NCBI RefSeq assembly: GCF_014636775.1
Contig: NZ_BMEQ01000003.1
Location: 62,001-126,000, forward strand
DNA from: Kocuria dechangensis
Lineage (GTDB): Bacteria > Actinomycetota > Actinomycetes > Actinomycetales > Micrococcaceae
Direction of reading: 5' to 3'
Length of the DNA: 64,000 nucleotides
The notes under the pieces are model-generated. The model was not told the DNA's origin, made no database searches, and worked only from the letters and a program-made list of their open reading frames with translations. Position numbers and translations under genes: made by a program. Shown one piece after another: positions 24,293-33,760 of this stretch; position 1 is the stretch's first letter; each line of letters opens with the position of its first letter.

Positions 24293-25657
24293 ATGCGGTG
24301 GATCCCCGGGCGAGCGCTGCTCGCCCTCCTGGTGACGGCGTCCCTCGCCCTGGGCGCGGTGCCCGCCGCCGGAGCGGCGGAGCGGGACGCCGGCCCCACC
24401 GGGAGCTCCGCCGCCCGCCCCCTGCAGGCGGACGCCCTGAGCGGCGGCAGCGCCGCCGCGTCCCCCGGGGGAGGCGGCGGCACCGGCGGCGCGGCGGCCG
24501 TGGACCCGGCCGAGGCCTCCGATGCTGATGCTGCTGCGGCGCCCGCGACGGCGTCAGCGGCCGCCGCGGCGGTGACGGGCTCCCTGCCGACCACGGCCGC
24601 GCAGGTCGCCGAGGCCTTCAGGATCGTCAACGACCACCGCCGCCAGGCCTACCGGGCCCCGCTCGCCTACAACTCGTCGCTCTCCGCGACCGCGCAGCGG
24701 TGGGCGGACACGACGGCGAGCGCGCGGACCCCCCTGGAGAGCCCGGTCCCCTTCCGCGACGTCCCGGCGGGCGCCCACCGGATGGACCAGTACTTCGGGA
24801 AGGGCGAGTTCACCGGCCAGTTCGCGGGCGCCGACGCCGTGGAGGCCATCACCCACTACCTGCTGGACTTCTTCCCCCGCAACGGCACCGACCAGTTCGC
24901 CCGGGACCTCACCCACGTGGGGATCGGGGTCAGCAGCGTCGCCACCACGGGCCCGGCGGGCCCGGGGTGGGAGACCTACGTGACGATCTGGTTCTACGCC
25001 TACCCGGCGGGCCAGGCGGTGCCCGGCACGTCCACGGACCCGCTCCAGGCGTTCGTCCGGCCCTGGGCCCCGCCGGCGGTGTCCCCGTTCCGGGACGTGT
25101 CCACCGGGCAGCTGTTCTACAAGGAGATGGCGTGGCTGGCGGCCCACGGCGTCTCCACGGGCTGGCGCGAGCCGGACGGGTCCCGCACGTACCGGCCGGG
25201 GCAGCCGATCAACCGGGACGCGATGGCGGCGTTCCTCTACCGGGCGGCCGGCTCCCCGGCCTACGACCCGCCGCCGGTCTCCCCGTTCGCCGACGTCTCC
25301 CCGGACCAGCGCTACTACAAGGAGATGGCGTGGCTGGACCACCGCGGCATCTCCACGGGCTGGCGCGAGCCGGACGGCACGAGGACCTACCGGGCGCTGC
25401 GGCCGATCGACCGCGACGCGATGGCGGCGTTCCTCTACCGGGCGGCCGGCTCCCCGGCCTACGACCCGCCGAGCACCTCCCCGTTCCGGGACGTGTCCAC
25501 CGGCCAGCAGTTCTACCGGGAGATGGCCTGGCTGGCGCGCACAGGCGTCTCCACCGGCTGGACGGAACGGGACGGGACCCGGACCTACCGGCCGTGGCAG
25601 CCGATCGCCCGGGACGCGATGGCCGCGTTCGTCTACCGGGCGGACCCGGTGCTGTGA
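24293..25657 (+). CDS. Secreted protein: CAP/SCP-like domain followed by three SLH-like repeats
   Basis: Protein of 454 residues. A signal peptide ([19 protein letters not shown], cleavage around AGAAE) is followed by a Gly/Ala/Ser-rich linker to about residue 95, a CAP-like domain ([32 protein letters not shown] ... [11 protein letters not shown] ... THVGIGVS ... [10 protein letters not shown]; about 100-245) and three repeats of about 66 residues (264-329, 330-395, 396-454) of the type [46 protein letters not shown]. The repeats resemble actinobacterial SLH modules that bind cell-wall polysaccharide, so the protein is likely displayed on the wall. CAP domains can be proteases or lipid binders; no activity is assigned. 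A CGGAGGACGTC ribosome-binding site precedes the ATG. Confidence 0.8.
   Translation: MRWIPGRALLALLVTASLALGAVPAAGAAERDAGPTGSSAARPLQADALSGGSAAASPGGGGGTGGAAAVDPAEASDADAAAAPATASAAAAAVTGSLPTTAAQVAEAFRIVNDHRRQAYRAPLAYNSSLSATAQRWADTTASARTPLESPVPFRDVPAGAHRMDQYFGKGEFTGQFAGADAVEAITHYLLDFFPRNGTDQFARDLTHVGIGVSSVATTGPAGPGWETYVTIWFYAYPAGQAVPGTSTDPLQAFVRPWAPPAVSPFRDVSTGQLFYKEMAWLAAHGVSTGWREPDGSRTYRPGQPINRDAMAAFLYRAAGSPAYDPPPVSPFADVSPDQRYYKEMAWLDHRGISTGWREPDGTRTYRALRPIDRDAMAAFLYRAAGSPAYDPPSTSPFRDVSTGQQFYREMAWLARTGVSTGWTERDGTRTYRPWQPIARDAMAAFVYRADPVL
25217..25471 (+). repeat. Identical 57-bp segments 198 bp apart within the SLH-like repeats
   Basis: Positions 25217-25273 and 25415-25471 are identical at the DNA level, including third codon positions, and sit at the same place of successive 66-codon modules. 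This shows recent duplication or gene conversion between modules 1 and 2. Confidence 0.8.
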
Positions 25658-25667
25658 CCGGGGACGA

Positions 25668-26492
25668 CTAGCTCCGCCACCAGTCGTCGAAGAGGGTGAC
25701 GGGCGTCGTGCGCTTGTGCCGGGTCCTCAGGTACTGCGCCTCGAGCCGCTCGGCCACGGCGTCGCCGACCTCCCGGCCCTCGAGGTAGTCGTCGATGTCG
25801 TCGTAGGCCATGCCCAGCTCGGCCTCGTCGGTCTGGCCGGGCTTCTCGTCGAGCAGGTCCGCGGTGGGCGCCTTGGCCCACAGCCGCTCCTCGGCGCCCA
25901 TGGCCTGCAGCAGCAGCCGGTTCTGCCGCTTGTTCAGCCCGAACAGCGGCAGGATGTCCGCCCCGCCGTCGCCGTACTTGGTGAAGAACCCGGTCACGGA
26001 CTCGGCGCCGTGGTCGGTGCCCACCACCAGCAGGTTGTGCTCCCCGGCGATCGCGTACTGGGCGATCATCCGCATGCGGGCCTTGATGTTGCCCTTGTTG
26101 AAGTCGGAGATCTCGCGGTCGGTGGCGCCCTCGAAGCCGTGCTCGAAGCCGTCCACCGCCGGGGCGATGTCGTAGGTGATGGTGCGGTCGGCGGCGACGA
26201 AGCGCAGGGCCGCCTGGGCGTCCTCCTCGTCGTGCTGCTTGCGGTGGGGCAGCCGCACCCCCACGAACTCCGCCTGCTCGCCCTCGGCGCGCAGCCGCTC
26301 CGCGGCCAGCTGCGCCAGCCTGCCGGCGAGCGTGGAGTCGAGGCCGCCGCTGATGCCGAGCACGAAGCCCTTGGTGCGGCTGGCCCGGAGGTAGTCGCAG
26401 AGGAACTGGACCCGCGTCTCGATCTCCTGCTGCGGGTCGATCTCGGGCTTGACGCCCATCTCTTCGATGATTGCTGCCTGGAGTTTCCGCAT
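25668..26492 (-). CDS. nadE: NAD(+) synthetase, ammonia-dependent
   Basis: Protein of 274 residues that amidates nicotinic acid adenine dinucleotide to NAD+. The PP-loop SGGLDS is at residues 48-53; [41 protein letters not shown] and [24 protein letters not shown] match the NadE family closely. There is no glutaminase (nitrilase) domain, so it uses free ammonia, like the E. coli and Bacillus enzymes and unlike the M. tuberculosis one. It converges with the CAP/SLH gene with a 10-nt gap. The start is the ATG that begins [13 protein letters not shown]. Confidence 0.94.
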   Translation of the reverse strand: MRKLQAAIIEEMGVKPEIDPQQEIETRVQFLCDYLRASRTKGFVLGISGGLDSTLAGRLAQLAAERLRAEGEQAEFVGVRLPHRKQHDEEDAQAALRFVAADRTITYDIAPAVDGFEHGFEGATDREISDFNKGNIKARMRMIAQYAIAGEHNLLVVGTDHGAESVTGFFTKYGDGGADILPLFGLNKRQNRLLLQAMGAEERLWAKAPTADLLDEKPGQTDEAELGMAYDDIDDYLEGREVGDAVAERLEAQYLRTRHKRTTPVTLFDDWWRS

Positions 26493-26553
26493 GCACCCAT
26501 GCTAGCCGCGGGGCCTCGCCGGGCGGCAAGGGGCCCGCGGCTACGATCGGGCC

Positions 26554-26625
26554 ATGTCCTTGCGAGACGCCGCCCCCGACGACGCACCACGACCCCAGCA
26601 GACCGGACCAGGAGACCAGGCATGA
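26554..26625 (+). CDS. Small leaderless ORF coupled to the enoyl-CoA hydratase gene (23 aa)
   Basis: An ATG lies 6 nt after a TACGAT box (26542-26547), the spacing expected for a leaderless transcript. It opens a frame of 23 residues ([20 protein letters not shown] then DQA) whose TGA overlaps the ATG of the hydratase in an ATGA. If real, translation of the hydratase could be coupled to this leader peptide; the hydratase also has its own GGAG sequence inside the small ORF. No domain; predicted from position and signals only. Confidence 0.45.
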   Translation: MSLRDAAPDDAPRPQQTGPGDQA

Positions 26626-27413
26626 GCGAGAGCACCAGCGACCAGCACGACACCGTCCTCGTCGAGACCCGCGGGCGGGTCGGGATCATCACCCTGAACC
26701 GGCCGAGGGCGCTCAACGCCCTCGACGCCGCCACCCTGCGCGACGTCGTGGCGGCCGCCGCCGCGTTCGACGCCGACCCCGCGATCGGCGCGATCGTGCT
26801 CACCGGGTCGGAGAAGGCCTTCGCGGCGGGGGCGGACATCAAGGAGATGGCCGCCCGCAGCGGCCCGGAGATGTTCCTCGCGGACTGGTTCGCGGGCTGG
26901 GACGCCTTCACCCGGGTCCGCACCCCCGTCGTCGGCGCGGTCGCGGGCTACGCCCTCGGCGGCGGGTGCGAGCTCGCCATGATGTGCGACGTCCTGATCG
27001 CCGCGGACACCGCCCGCTTCGGCCAGCCCGAGATCAACCTCGGGGTGATCCCCGGGATGGGCGGGTCCCAGCGGCTGACCCGGGCTGTGGGCAAGGCCAA
27101 GGCCATGGACATGGTCCTCACCGGCCGGCAGATGGACGCCGCGGAGGCCGAGCGCTCCGGGCTGGTCTCGCGCGTCGTGCCCGCCGCGGAGCTGCTGGAC
27201 GAGGCGCTGCGCACGGCGGAGACGATCGCGGCCAGGCCCCTGCCGGCGACCCTGGCCGCCAAGGAGGCCGTGAACGCCGCGTTCGAGACGACCCTGGCCC
27301 AGGGCGTGCTCTTCGAGCGCCGGCTCTTCCACGCCCTGTTCGCCACGGAGGACCAGAAGGAGGGCATGGCGGCCTTCGCGGAGAAGCGCGAGCCGCGGTT
27401 CACGCACCGCTGA
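26622..27413 (+). CDS. Enoyl-CoA hydratase (crotonase, ECHS1/EchA8-like)
   Basis: Crotonase of 263 residues that hydrates trans-2-enoyl-CoA in beta-oxidation. Both catalytic glutamates are present and 20 residues apart, as in the mitochondrial enzyme: Glu117 in [18 protein letters not shown] and Glu137 in [20 protein letters not shown]. The oxyanion-hole residues in [11 protein letters not shown] and GYALGGG are intact. It is probably a housekeeping beta-oxidation hydratase; related activities in the window are the acyl-CoA dehydrogenase and SDR at 34966-37009. GGAGACCAGGC gives a ribosome-binding site. It overlaps a small upstream ORF by ATGA. Confidence 0.92.
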   Translation: MSESTSDQHDTVLVETRGRVGIITLNRPRALNALDAATLRDVVAAAAAFDADPAIGAIVLTGSEKAFAAGADIKEMAARSGPEMFLADWFAGWDAFTRVRTPVVGAVAGYALGGGCELAMMCDVLIAADTARFGQPEINLGVIPGMGGSQRLTRAVGKAKAMDMVLTGRQMDAAEAERSGLVSRVVPAAELLDEALRTAETIAARPLPATLAAKEAVNAAFETTLAQGVLFERRLFHALFATEDQKEGMAAFAEKREPRFTHR

Positions 27414-27445
27414 GCGGGGCCCTTCGCTCCCGCTACCGTTGTCCC

Positions 27446-29788
27446 ATGGTGAATCCCTCGTTCGAAGCCCGGGACTGGCAGGTCCGGGAGTCCTCCCTCG
27501 ACCCGGACGCGCTCGGCGTCGTGGAGTCGGTCTTCTCGCTCGCCAACGGCCACGTCGGGGTCCGGGGCGTCCTCGAGGAGAGGCAGCCGAGCACCTCCCG
27601 GGGCACCTTCATGTCCGGCGTCTACGAGCACCACCCGCTGTCCTACCCCGAGGGCGGCTACGGGCACCCGGAGAACGGGCAGGCCATCATCGGAGTGGCC
27701 GACGGCACCGCGATCCGCCTGCTGGTCGACGGCGTCCCCCTCGACGTCCGGGAGACGCCCCCGGAGCGCCACGAGCGCACGCTCGACCTGCGCGCGGGCA
27801 CGCTGCACCGCGAGACGGAGTGGACCACCCCCGGCGGCCGCCGGATGCGCCTGACCTCGACGCGGCTGGTGTCCCTGGTCCAGCGCTCGGTCACGGCGAT
27901 CCGCTACGAGGTCGAGGCGCTCGACTCCGCCGTCCAGGTCGTGGTCCGGTCCGACCTGATCGCCAACGGCACGCCCCCGCAGGTGGAGAACCGCGACCCC
28001 CGCGTGGCCGAGGCCCTGGCGCGGCCGTTCCGCGCCCGCATCAGCCGCTGCCACGACACCGGCGGCGTCCTCGTCCACCGCACCCGCAACAGCGGGATCG
28101 GCGTGGCCGCGGCCGTCGACCACGCCCTGGACCTGCCCGGGGGCGCCGCCGTCAGCACCCAGTGCGACGACGACGAGGTGGTCACCACCGTGGTGGCCGA
28201 CCTCCGGCCCGGGGAGCGCGTGGGCCTCGTCAAGCACCTCAGCCACGCGCGGTCGCCCCAGGACCCCGCCGACGACCTGCGGGACCAGGCGCTCGCCGCG
28301 CTGGACGGGGCCCGGCGGCGCGGCTGGGACGGCCTGCTCGCCGAGCAGCGGGCGCTGCTCGACGAGTTCTGGGACGGCTCCGCGGTGGAGCTCGACGGCG
28401 ACCCCGAGCTGCAGCTCGCCCTCCGCTTCGACCTGTTCCAGGTGCTGCAGTCGGCGGCCTGCCTCAGCGGGGCGCCGATCGGGGCGAAGGGGCTGACCGG
28501 CTCCGGCTACAGCGGGCACACCTTCTGGGACATCGAGGGCTTCGTGCTGCCGGCGCTGGCGCTGCTGCGTCCCCTCGACGCGGCCCGGGTGCTGCGCTGG
28601 AGGGCCTCGACCCTCGAGCCGGCCCGCGAGCGCGCCGAGGTGCTCGGCCTGGCCGGGGCCTCGTTCCCCTGGCGCACCGTGGACGGGTGCGAGGTGTCGG
28701 CCTACTGGCCGGCCAGCACCGCGGCCATGCACGTCAACGCCGACATCTCCCGCGCCTTCCGCCTCTGGGCCGACGTCACGGGCCAGGACCTCACCGCGGT
28801 CGGCGGGGTCGAGGTCCTCGTGGAGACGGCGCGGGTGTGGGCCTCCATGGTGCACCGGGACCACGACGGCGCCGTCCACCTCCTCGGCATGACCGGGCCC
28901 GACGAGTACACCGGCGTGGTGGACGACAACGTCTTCACCAACCTCATGGCGGCGCGCAACCTGCGGACGGCCGCCGAGGCGTGCGAGGCGCACCCGGAGC
29001 GGACGGCAGAGCTCGCCGTGGCGGCCGAGGAGCTCGGGCGGTGGCGCGCGCTGGCCGACGCCGTGCACGTCCCCTACGACGCCGTGCTCGGCGTCCACCC
29101 CTCCAACGACGGGTTCACGACCTACCGGGAGTGGGACTTCGAGTCCCGCCAGGACGAGTACCCCGTGGAGAAGCACGCCCACTACGCGAAGATCTACCGC
29201 CGCCAGGTCGTCAAGCAGGCCGACCTCGTCCTGGCCCTGTGGTGGTGCTCCGACGCCTTCACCCCCGAGCAGACCGCCCGGGACCTGGACTACTACGAGC
29301 AGCGCACCGTGCGCGACTCGTCGCTGTCCGCCGCGGTGCAGGCCGTGGTCTGCGCCCGGGTCGGCCACCTCGACCTCGCGCTCGCGTACCTGCGCGAGGC
29401 CGCCCTCGTGGACCTGCGGGACATCCAGGACGACTCCGGGCAGGGGCTGCACCTGGCCTCCCTCGCCGGGGCATGGCTGGCGCTGGTCTGCGGGTTCGGC
29501 GGGCTGCGCACGGACGGCGAGACGCTGGAGCTGGCCCCGCGCCTGCCGGAACGGCTGACCCGGATCGCGTTCCGGCTCCGCTGGCGCGGCCGGCGCGTGG
29601 GCGTCGAGACGACCCGCGAGGGCACCGTGGTGCGCCTGCTCGACGAGGGCGACGGGGAGCTCCCCGTCCGGGTGGACGGGCGGGCGGTGACGGTGACCTC
29701 GGCGCGCCCGGCGACGGTGCCGCTGACGGTCCCCAGGCCCGCGGCGCCCACGCCCCGCCAGCCCCCGGGCCGCGCCCCGCGCGCCTGA
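27446..29788 (+). CDS. Glycoside hydrolase family 65 (maltose/trehalose-type phosphorylase or hydrolase)
   Basis: Protein of 780 residues with the GH65 architecture: N-terminal beta-sandwich (SLDPDALGVVESVFSLANGHVGVRG), helical linker, (alpha/alpha)6 barrel and small C-terminal beta domain. The general acid is Glu487 in TGPDEYTGVVDDN, the same residue number as in Lactobacillus maltose phosphorylase; the phosphate-binding region after HAHYAKIYRRQVVKQADLVL follows the phosphorylase pattern (KQAD). GTGYSGH...FWDIEGFVLP equivalents are present. Candidate substrates are maltose, trehalose, kojibiose or nigerose; the sequence alone does not decide. No beta-phosphoglucomutase gene is adjacent, although it often is. 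TACCGT 6 nt before the ATG suggests a leaderless mRNA. Confidence 0.88.
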   Translation: MVNPSFEARDWQVRESSLDPDALGVVESVFSLANGHVGVRGVLEERQPSTSRGTFMSGVYEHHPLSYPEGGYGHPENGQAIIGVADGTAIRLLVDGVPLDVRETPPERHERTLDLRAGTLHRETEWTTPGGRRMRLTSTRLVSLVQRSVTAIRYEVEALDSAVQVVVRSDLIANGTPPQVENRDPRVAEALARPFRARISRCHDTGGVLVHRTRNSGIGVAAAVDHALDLPGGAAVSTQCDDDEVVTTVVADLRPGERVGLVKHLSHARSPQDPADDLRDQALAALDGARRRGWDGLLAEQRALLDEFWDGSAVELDGDPELQLALRFDLFQVLQSAACLSGAPIGAKGLTGSGYSGHTFWDIEGFVLPALALLRPLDAARVLRWRASTLEPARERAEVLGLAGASFPWRTVDGCEVSAYWPASTAAMHVNADISRAFRLWADVTGQDLTAVGGVEVLVETARVWASMVHRDHDGAVHLLGMTGPDEYTGVVDDNVFTNLMAARNLRTAAEACEAHPERTAELAVAAEELGRWRALADAVHVPYDAVLGVHPSNDGFTTYREWDFESRQDEYPVEKHAHYAKIYRRQVVKQADLVLALWWCSDAFTPEQTARDLDYYEQRTVRDSSLSAAVQAVVCARVGHLDLALAYLREAALVDLRDIQDDSGQGLHLASLAGAWLALVCGFGGLRTDGETLELAPRLPERLTRIAFRLRWRGRRVGVETTREGTVVRLLDEGDGELPVRVDGRAVTVTSARPATVPLTVPRPAAPTPRQPPGRAPRA

Positions 29789-29794
29789 GGGCCC

Positions 29795-29825
29795 CGCCGC
29801 CCGGACCTCCCCGTCCGGGGCGGCG
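29795..29825. terminator. Hairpin after the GH65 gene
   Basis: CGCCGCCCGGAC (29795-29806) pairs with GTCCGGGGCGGCG (29813-29825), 12 bp with one bulged G and a 6-nt loop. Terminator-like; it lies directly before the recQ promoter. Confidence 0.5.
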
Positions 29826-29849
29826 CCCCGCACCGGCTACCCTGGCCGT

Positions 29850-31745
29850 GTGGGGACGACGTGGAGCGGGGCCGAGCCGCCGCCGGAGGGCCGGGCCGGG
29901 CGGGCTGCGGAGGATCCCGGGGAGCGGCACGGCCCGGGAGCGGCCCGGCCCGCGCCGCTCGAGGTGCTCACCCGCGTCTGGGGCTACGACGCCTTCCGCG
30001 GGCAGCAGGCCGAGGTCATCGACACGGTCGTCGGCGGCCGGGACGCGCTCGTGCTCATGCCCACGGGCGGAGGCAAGAGCCTCTGCTACCAGGTCCCCGC
30101 GCTCGTGCGGGAGGGCACCGGGGTGGTCATCAGCCCGCTCATCGCGCTCATGCACGACCAGGTCGACGCCCTCGAGCAGCTGGGCGTGCGCGCCGCGTTC
30201 CTCAACTCGACCCAGACGGCCGAGGAGCGCCGCGCCGTCGAGCGCGGCCTGCTGGCCGGCGAGCTCGACCTGCTCTACCTCGCCCCCGAGCGGCTGCCGG
30301 CCGTGGCCGGGCTGCTCGACCGCGCCCGCATCGCGCTCTTCGCCGTCGACGAGGCGCACTGCGTGGCCCAGTGGGGCCACGACTTCCGCCCCGACTACCT
30401 GGGGCTGACACTCCTCCACGAGCGCTGGCCCGGGATCCCGCGCATCGCGCTCACCGCCACCGCCACGGCCCAGACGCGCGAGGAGATCGTCCGCAACCTC
30501 CGCCTGGAGGACGCCCGCGTCTTCGTCTCCAGCTTCGACCGGCCCAACATCCAGTACCGCGTGGGCCCCAAGCAGGACGCCCGCCGCCAGCTGCTGGAGC
30601 TCGTGCGGACCGAGCACGAGGGCGAGGCCGGCATCGTCTACTGCCTCAGCCGCGCATCGGTCGAGCGCACGGCCCAGTGGCTGGCCGCCCAGGGCGTCCC
30701 CGCGCTGCCCTACCACGCCGGTCTGCCCGCCGAGCTGCGCCGGCACCACCAGGCCCGCTTCCTGCGCGAGGACGGCGTCGTCATGGTCGCGACCATCGCC
30801 TTCGGCATGGGGATCGACAAGCCCGACGTGCGCTTCGTCGCCCACCTCGACCTGCCCAAGAGCATCGAGGGCTACTACCAGGAGACCGGCCGCGCCGGGC
30901 GCGACGGGCTGCCGTCGACGGCGTGGCTGGCATACGGGCTGCAGGACGTCGTCCAGCAGCGGCGGATGATCGAGGACGGCGAGGGGGACCGGCAGCGCAA
31001 GCGCGCCCAGACGCTCCACCTGGACGCGATGCTCGCGCTGTGCGAGACGGTCCAGTGCCGCCGGCAGCAGCTGCTGCGCTACTTCGGCGAGGAGAGCGGG
31101 CCGTGCGGCAACTGCGACACCTGCCTCAGCCCGCCCGAGTCCTTCGACGGGACGGTCCCGGCGCAGAAGCTCATGTCCACGATCGTGCGGCTGGCCCGGG
31201 AACGGGGCCAGCAGTTCGGCGCCGGACACCTGGTGGACATCCTGCTCGGCCGGCGGACCGAGAGGGTGGTGCGGATGGGTCACGACGAGCTCACCACGTT
31301 CGGCATCGGCACGGAGCTCAGCGAGGCGCAGTGGCGCGGGGTGGTGCGCCAGCTGCTCGCCCAGGGCCTGCTCCAGGTGCAGGGCGGGTACGGCGTCCTC
31401 GCGCTCACCGACGCCGCAGGGGAGGTGCTGCGCGGGCAGCAGGAGGTGCGCCTGCGGCGCGAGACCGAGCGGGAGCCGTCGCCGCGCAGGCCACGGGCCG
31501 GTGCCGCGCGCCCGGTCCTCGACGAGCCCCAGCAGGAGCTCTTCCAGCACCTGCGGGCCTGGCGCGCCGCCACGGCGAAGGAGCAGGGCGTGCCGGCGTA
31601 CGTCGTGTTCACCGACGCCACCCTCGCCGCCATCGCGCAGGCCCGGCCGGGCTCGCTCGAGGAGCTGCGCGGCCTCTCCGGCATCGGCGCCGCCAAGCTC
31701 GAGCGCTACGGCGAGGCCGTCCTCCGGGCGGTCGAGAACCCCTGA
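29850..31745 (+). CDS. recQ: ATP-dependent DNA helicase RecQ
   Basis: Protein of 631 residues. After a 35-residue low-complexity leader the helicase core has motif I LMPTGGGKSLCYQ (about 69-81), motif II VDEAHCVAQWGHDFRPDY (DEAH at 167-170), motif III ALTATAT, and motif VI YYQETGRAGRDG. The zinc-binding RecQ-Ct follows (CRRQQLLRYFGEESGPCGNC plus DTC: four cysteines), then the winged helix and a C-terminal HRDC domain (about 550-630). This is the full RecQ layout, used in recombination repair and fork restart. The GTG start lies 6 nt after TACCCT (29838-29843), consistent with a leaderless message. Confidence 0.93.
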   Translation: MGTTWSGAEPPPEGRAGRAAEDPGERHGPGAARPAPLEVLTRVWGYDAFRGQQAEVIDTVVGGRDALVLMPTGGGKSLCYQVPALVREGTGVVISPLIALMHDQVDALEQLGVRAAFLNSTQTAEERRAVERGLLAGELDLLYLAPERLPAVAGLLDRARIALFAVDEAHCVAQWGHDFRPDYLGLTLLHERWPGIPRIALTATATAQTREEIVRNLRLEDARVFVSSFDRPNIQYRVGPKQDARRQLLELVRTEHEGEAGIVYCLSRASVERTAQWLAAQGVPALPYHAGLPAELRRHHQARFLREDGVVMVATIAFGMGIDKPDVRFVAHLDLPKSIEGYYQETGRAGRDGLPSTAWLAYGLQDVVQQRRMIEDGEGDRQRKRAQTLHLDAMLALCETVQCRRQQLLRYFGEESGPCGNCDTCLSPPESFDGTVPAQKLMSTIVRLARERGQQFGAGHLVDILLGRRTERVVRMGHDELTTFGIGTELSEAQWRGVVRQLLAQGLLQVQGGYGVLALTDAAGEVLRGQQEVRLRRETEREPSPRRPRAGAARPVLDEPQQELFQHLRAWRAATAKEQGVPAYVVFTDATLAAIAQARPGSLEELRGLSGIGAAKLERYGEAVLRAVENP

Positions 31746-31805
31746 CGGTCCGCATCTGCGGGTGTCACAAGGGTTTTCCGCCGCAGAATCGGATAGCGTT
31801 GGACC

Positions 31806-32204
31806 ATGACAGAGCTCAGGATCGCCGATGCCGCCCGGTTCCTCGGCGTCAGCGACGACACCGTCCGGCGCTGGATCGACCAGGGCACGCTGCACAGCAC
31901 CAGGAGCGGGACCGGACAGCTCGTAGTGGACGGACTCGAACTGGCCCGGCTGCTCAAGGAGCGCTCCGTCCGGCCGGAGGACCCCGCGCGGGTGGCCAGC
32001 TCGGCGCGCAACCGGTTCGTGGGGCTGGTCACCGACGTCGTCTCGGACACCGTGATGTCCCAGGTGGAGCTGCAGTGCGGGCCGCACCGGGTGGTCTCGC
32101 TGATGAGCACCGAGGCCGTCCGGGACCTGGGGCTGGAGCCCGGCGTCGTGGCCACGGCCGTCGTGAAGTCCACGCACGTGGTCGTCGAGACCCCGGGGAC
32201 GTGA
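31806..32204 (+). CDS. HTH plus TOBE (molybdate-binding) regulator
   Basis: Protein of 132 residues. The N-terminal part (LRIADAARFLGVSDDTVRRWIDQGTL, about 4-29) is a MerR-like/excisionase-type winged helix-turn-helix; the C-terminal part (ARNRFVGLVTDVVSDTVMSQVELQCGPHRVVSLMSTEAVRDLGLEPG, about 67-115) is one TOBE/Mop domain, which binds molybdate or tungstate. It lies 56 nt before modA and reads the same way, so it is most likely the molybdate-sensing regulator of modABC, doing with a single TOBE domain what ModE does in E. coli. TAGCGT is 6 nt before the ATG, indicating a leaderless mRNA. Confidence 0.85.
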   Translation: MTELRIADAARFLGVSDDTVRRWIDQGTLHSTRSGTGQLVVDGLELARLLKERSVRPEDPARVASSARNRFVGLVTDVVSDTVMSQVELQCGPHRVVSLMSTEAVRDLGLEPGVVATAVVKSTHVVVETPGT

Positions 32205-32260
32205 GGCCGGATGCGCCCCAGGACGGGCGAGGCCGTCGTCCGCGGCGGACGGGTCCGCGC

Positions 32261-33079
32261 ATGACGGCCCCGTCGCGCCGCTCCCCGCGGGCCCGCGCCG
32301 CGGCCCTCGTCGTGGCCCTGCTGCTGACCAGCGCCTGCTCCGCCGCGCCGCCCGCGCCCGGCGGGACCGGTCAGGAGATCACGGTCGCGGCCGCCTCCGA
32401 CCTGAAGTTCGCCCTGGACGAGGCGGTGGAGGTCTTCGAGACCGAGCACGACGGTGTGGAGGTGGAGGTCACCTACGGGTCCTCCGGGACCTTCGTCCAG
32501 CAGATCCGCAACGGTGCGCCCTTCGACCTGTACCTGTCGGCCGACATCTCCCTGGCCGAGCAGCTGGCCGAGGAGGACCGTGCCCGCCCCCAGGACGTCT
32601 TCGGCTACGCGGTCGGCCGCCTGGTCGTCTGGGCCGCCGAGGGCTCGACGGCCGACCCCCGGAAGGGCGTGGCCGGACTGGCCGAGGACGCCGTCACCAC
32701 GGTGGCCATCGCCAATCCCGAGCACGCGCCCTACGGCCGGGCCGCCGAGGCTGCCATCCGCACCGCCGGAGTGGAGGAGGAGCTGGAGGGCAAGCTGGTG
32801 CTGGGCGAGAACATCGCCCAGGCCGCCGAGTTCGCCCGGAGCGGCAACGCCGACGCCGGGATCATCGCGCTGTCGCTGGCCCTGTCCCCCGGGCTGCGCG
32901 ACGAGGGGACCTACAGCGAAGTGCCCCTCGAGGACTTCCCCACCGTGGAGCAGGGGGGTGTCGTGCTGGAGGGCGCGCCGCAGGAGGCCCGGGACCTGGC
33001 CGCCTTCCTCACCTCGCCCGACGGGCGTGGGATCCTGGCCGAGCACGGGTTCCACCCGCCCGCCGGCGCGGAGGGCTGA
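32261..33079 (+). CDS. modA: Molybdate ABC transporter substrate-binding protein
   Basis: Lipoprotein of 272 residues. The signal sequence (ARAAALVVALLLTSAC) ends at Cys26, which would be lipidated. The mature domain has ITVAAASDLKFALDEAV, VTYGSSGTFVQQIRNGAPFDLYLSADISLAEQL, IANPEHAPYGRAAEAAI and a C-terminal VVLEGAPQEARDLAAFLTSPDGRGILAEHGF, all hallmark blocks of ModA; the Ser/Ala/Tyr residues that hydrogen-bond the oxyanion sit in AAASDL and APYGRA. It captures molybdate (or tungstate) outside the membrane for ModBC, encoded next. An alternative upstream start is not needed; the ATG follows the regulator by 56 nt. Confidence 0.93.
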   Translation: MTAPSRRSPRARAAALVVALLLTSACSAAPPAPGGTGQEITVAAASDLKFALDEAVEVFETEHDGVEVEVTYGSSGTFVQQIRNGAPFDLYLSADISLAEQLAEEDRARPQDVFGYAVGRLVVWAAEGSTADPRKGVAGLAEDAVTTVAIANPEHAPYGRAAEAAIRTAGVEEELEGKLVLGENIAQAAEFARSGNADAGIIALSLALSPGLRDEGTYSEVPLEDFPTVEQGGVVLEGAPQEARDLAAFLTSPDGRGILAEHGFHPPAGAEG

Positions 33080-33085
33080 GCCCCC

Positions 33086-33760
33086 GTGGACTGGGACGCC
33101 GTCGCACTGAGCGTGCGCCTGGCCTCGGCCACGACCCTCGTCCTGCTCGTGGGGGCGGTGCCCCTGGCCGCCTGGCTGGCGTTCTCGCGCCGCCGGTGGA
33201 CGGTGCTGGTCGAGGCGGTGGTGGCGCTGCCCCTCGTGCTGCCCCCCACGGTCCTCGGGTTCTACCTCCTGGTGGCGCTGGGGGAGGGCTCCCCGGTGGG
33301 GCGGTGGTGGTCGGAGACGACCGGCTCCCCACTGGTCTTCACCTTCAACGGCCTGCTCGTCGCCTCGGTCCTGCACAGCCTGCCCTTCGCGGTCCAGCCC
33401 CTGATGGCCTCCTTCGCCGGGGTGGACCGGCGTCTGCTGGAGGCCTCCTGGATCCTGGGCCGCTCCCAGGCCGCGACCGTGCTGCGGGTGGTGCTGCCGC
33501 TGTCCCGCCCCGGCCTGGTGACGGCGGCCGTGCTCAGCTTCGCCCACACGATCGGGGAGTTCGGGGTGGTGCTGATGGTGGGCGGCAACATCCCCGGCCG
33601 GACCCGCACGGTGGCGATCTCCGTCTACGACAGCGTCCAGTCCTTCGACTACGCCACGGCGGCCCGGACCAGCGTGCTCCTGCTGCTGTTCTCCCTGGTG
33701 GTCCTGGTCGCCACCTACGCCCTCAACCGCAGGGGAGGACCCGCGTGGCCCCGACCCTGA
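33086..33760 (+). CDS. modB: Molybdate ABC transporter permease
   Basis: Permease of 224 residues with five to six hydrophobic segments. VALPLVLPPTVLGFYLLVALG, the docking loop LEASWILGRSQAATVLRVVLPLSRPGLVTAAVLSFAHTIGEFGVVLMVGGNIPGRTRTVAISVYD are the diagnostic ModB segments. GTG start six bases after the modA stop; its end overlaps modC by 16 nt. It forms the membrane channel of the molybdate importer. Confidence 0.93.
   Translation: MDWDAVALSVRLASATTLVLLVGAVPLAAWLAFSRRRWTVLVEAVVALPLVLPPTVLGFYLLVALGEGSPVGRWWSETTGSPLVFTFNGLLVASVLHSLPFAVQPLMASFAGVDRRLLEASWILGRSQAATVLRVVLPLSRPGLVTAAVLSFAHTIGEFGVVLMVGGNIPGRTRTVAISVYDSVQSFDYATAARTSVLLLLFSLVVLVATYALNRRGGPAWPRP

Noticed and set aside
20785-24528. 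Uninterrupted plus-strand frame of 1247 codons opposite the alpha-glucosidase, unknown protein and exonuclease III
   Set aside because: It is the antisense shadow of three minus-strand genes and lacks any recognisable domain or ribosome-binding site.
31745-31806. Molybdenum-cofactor riboswitch before the molybdate regulator
   Set aside because: The gap to the regulator is only about 60 nt and the start appears leaderless, leaving no room for the aptamer.
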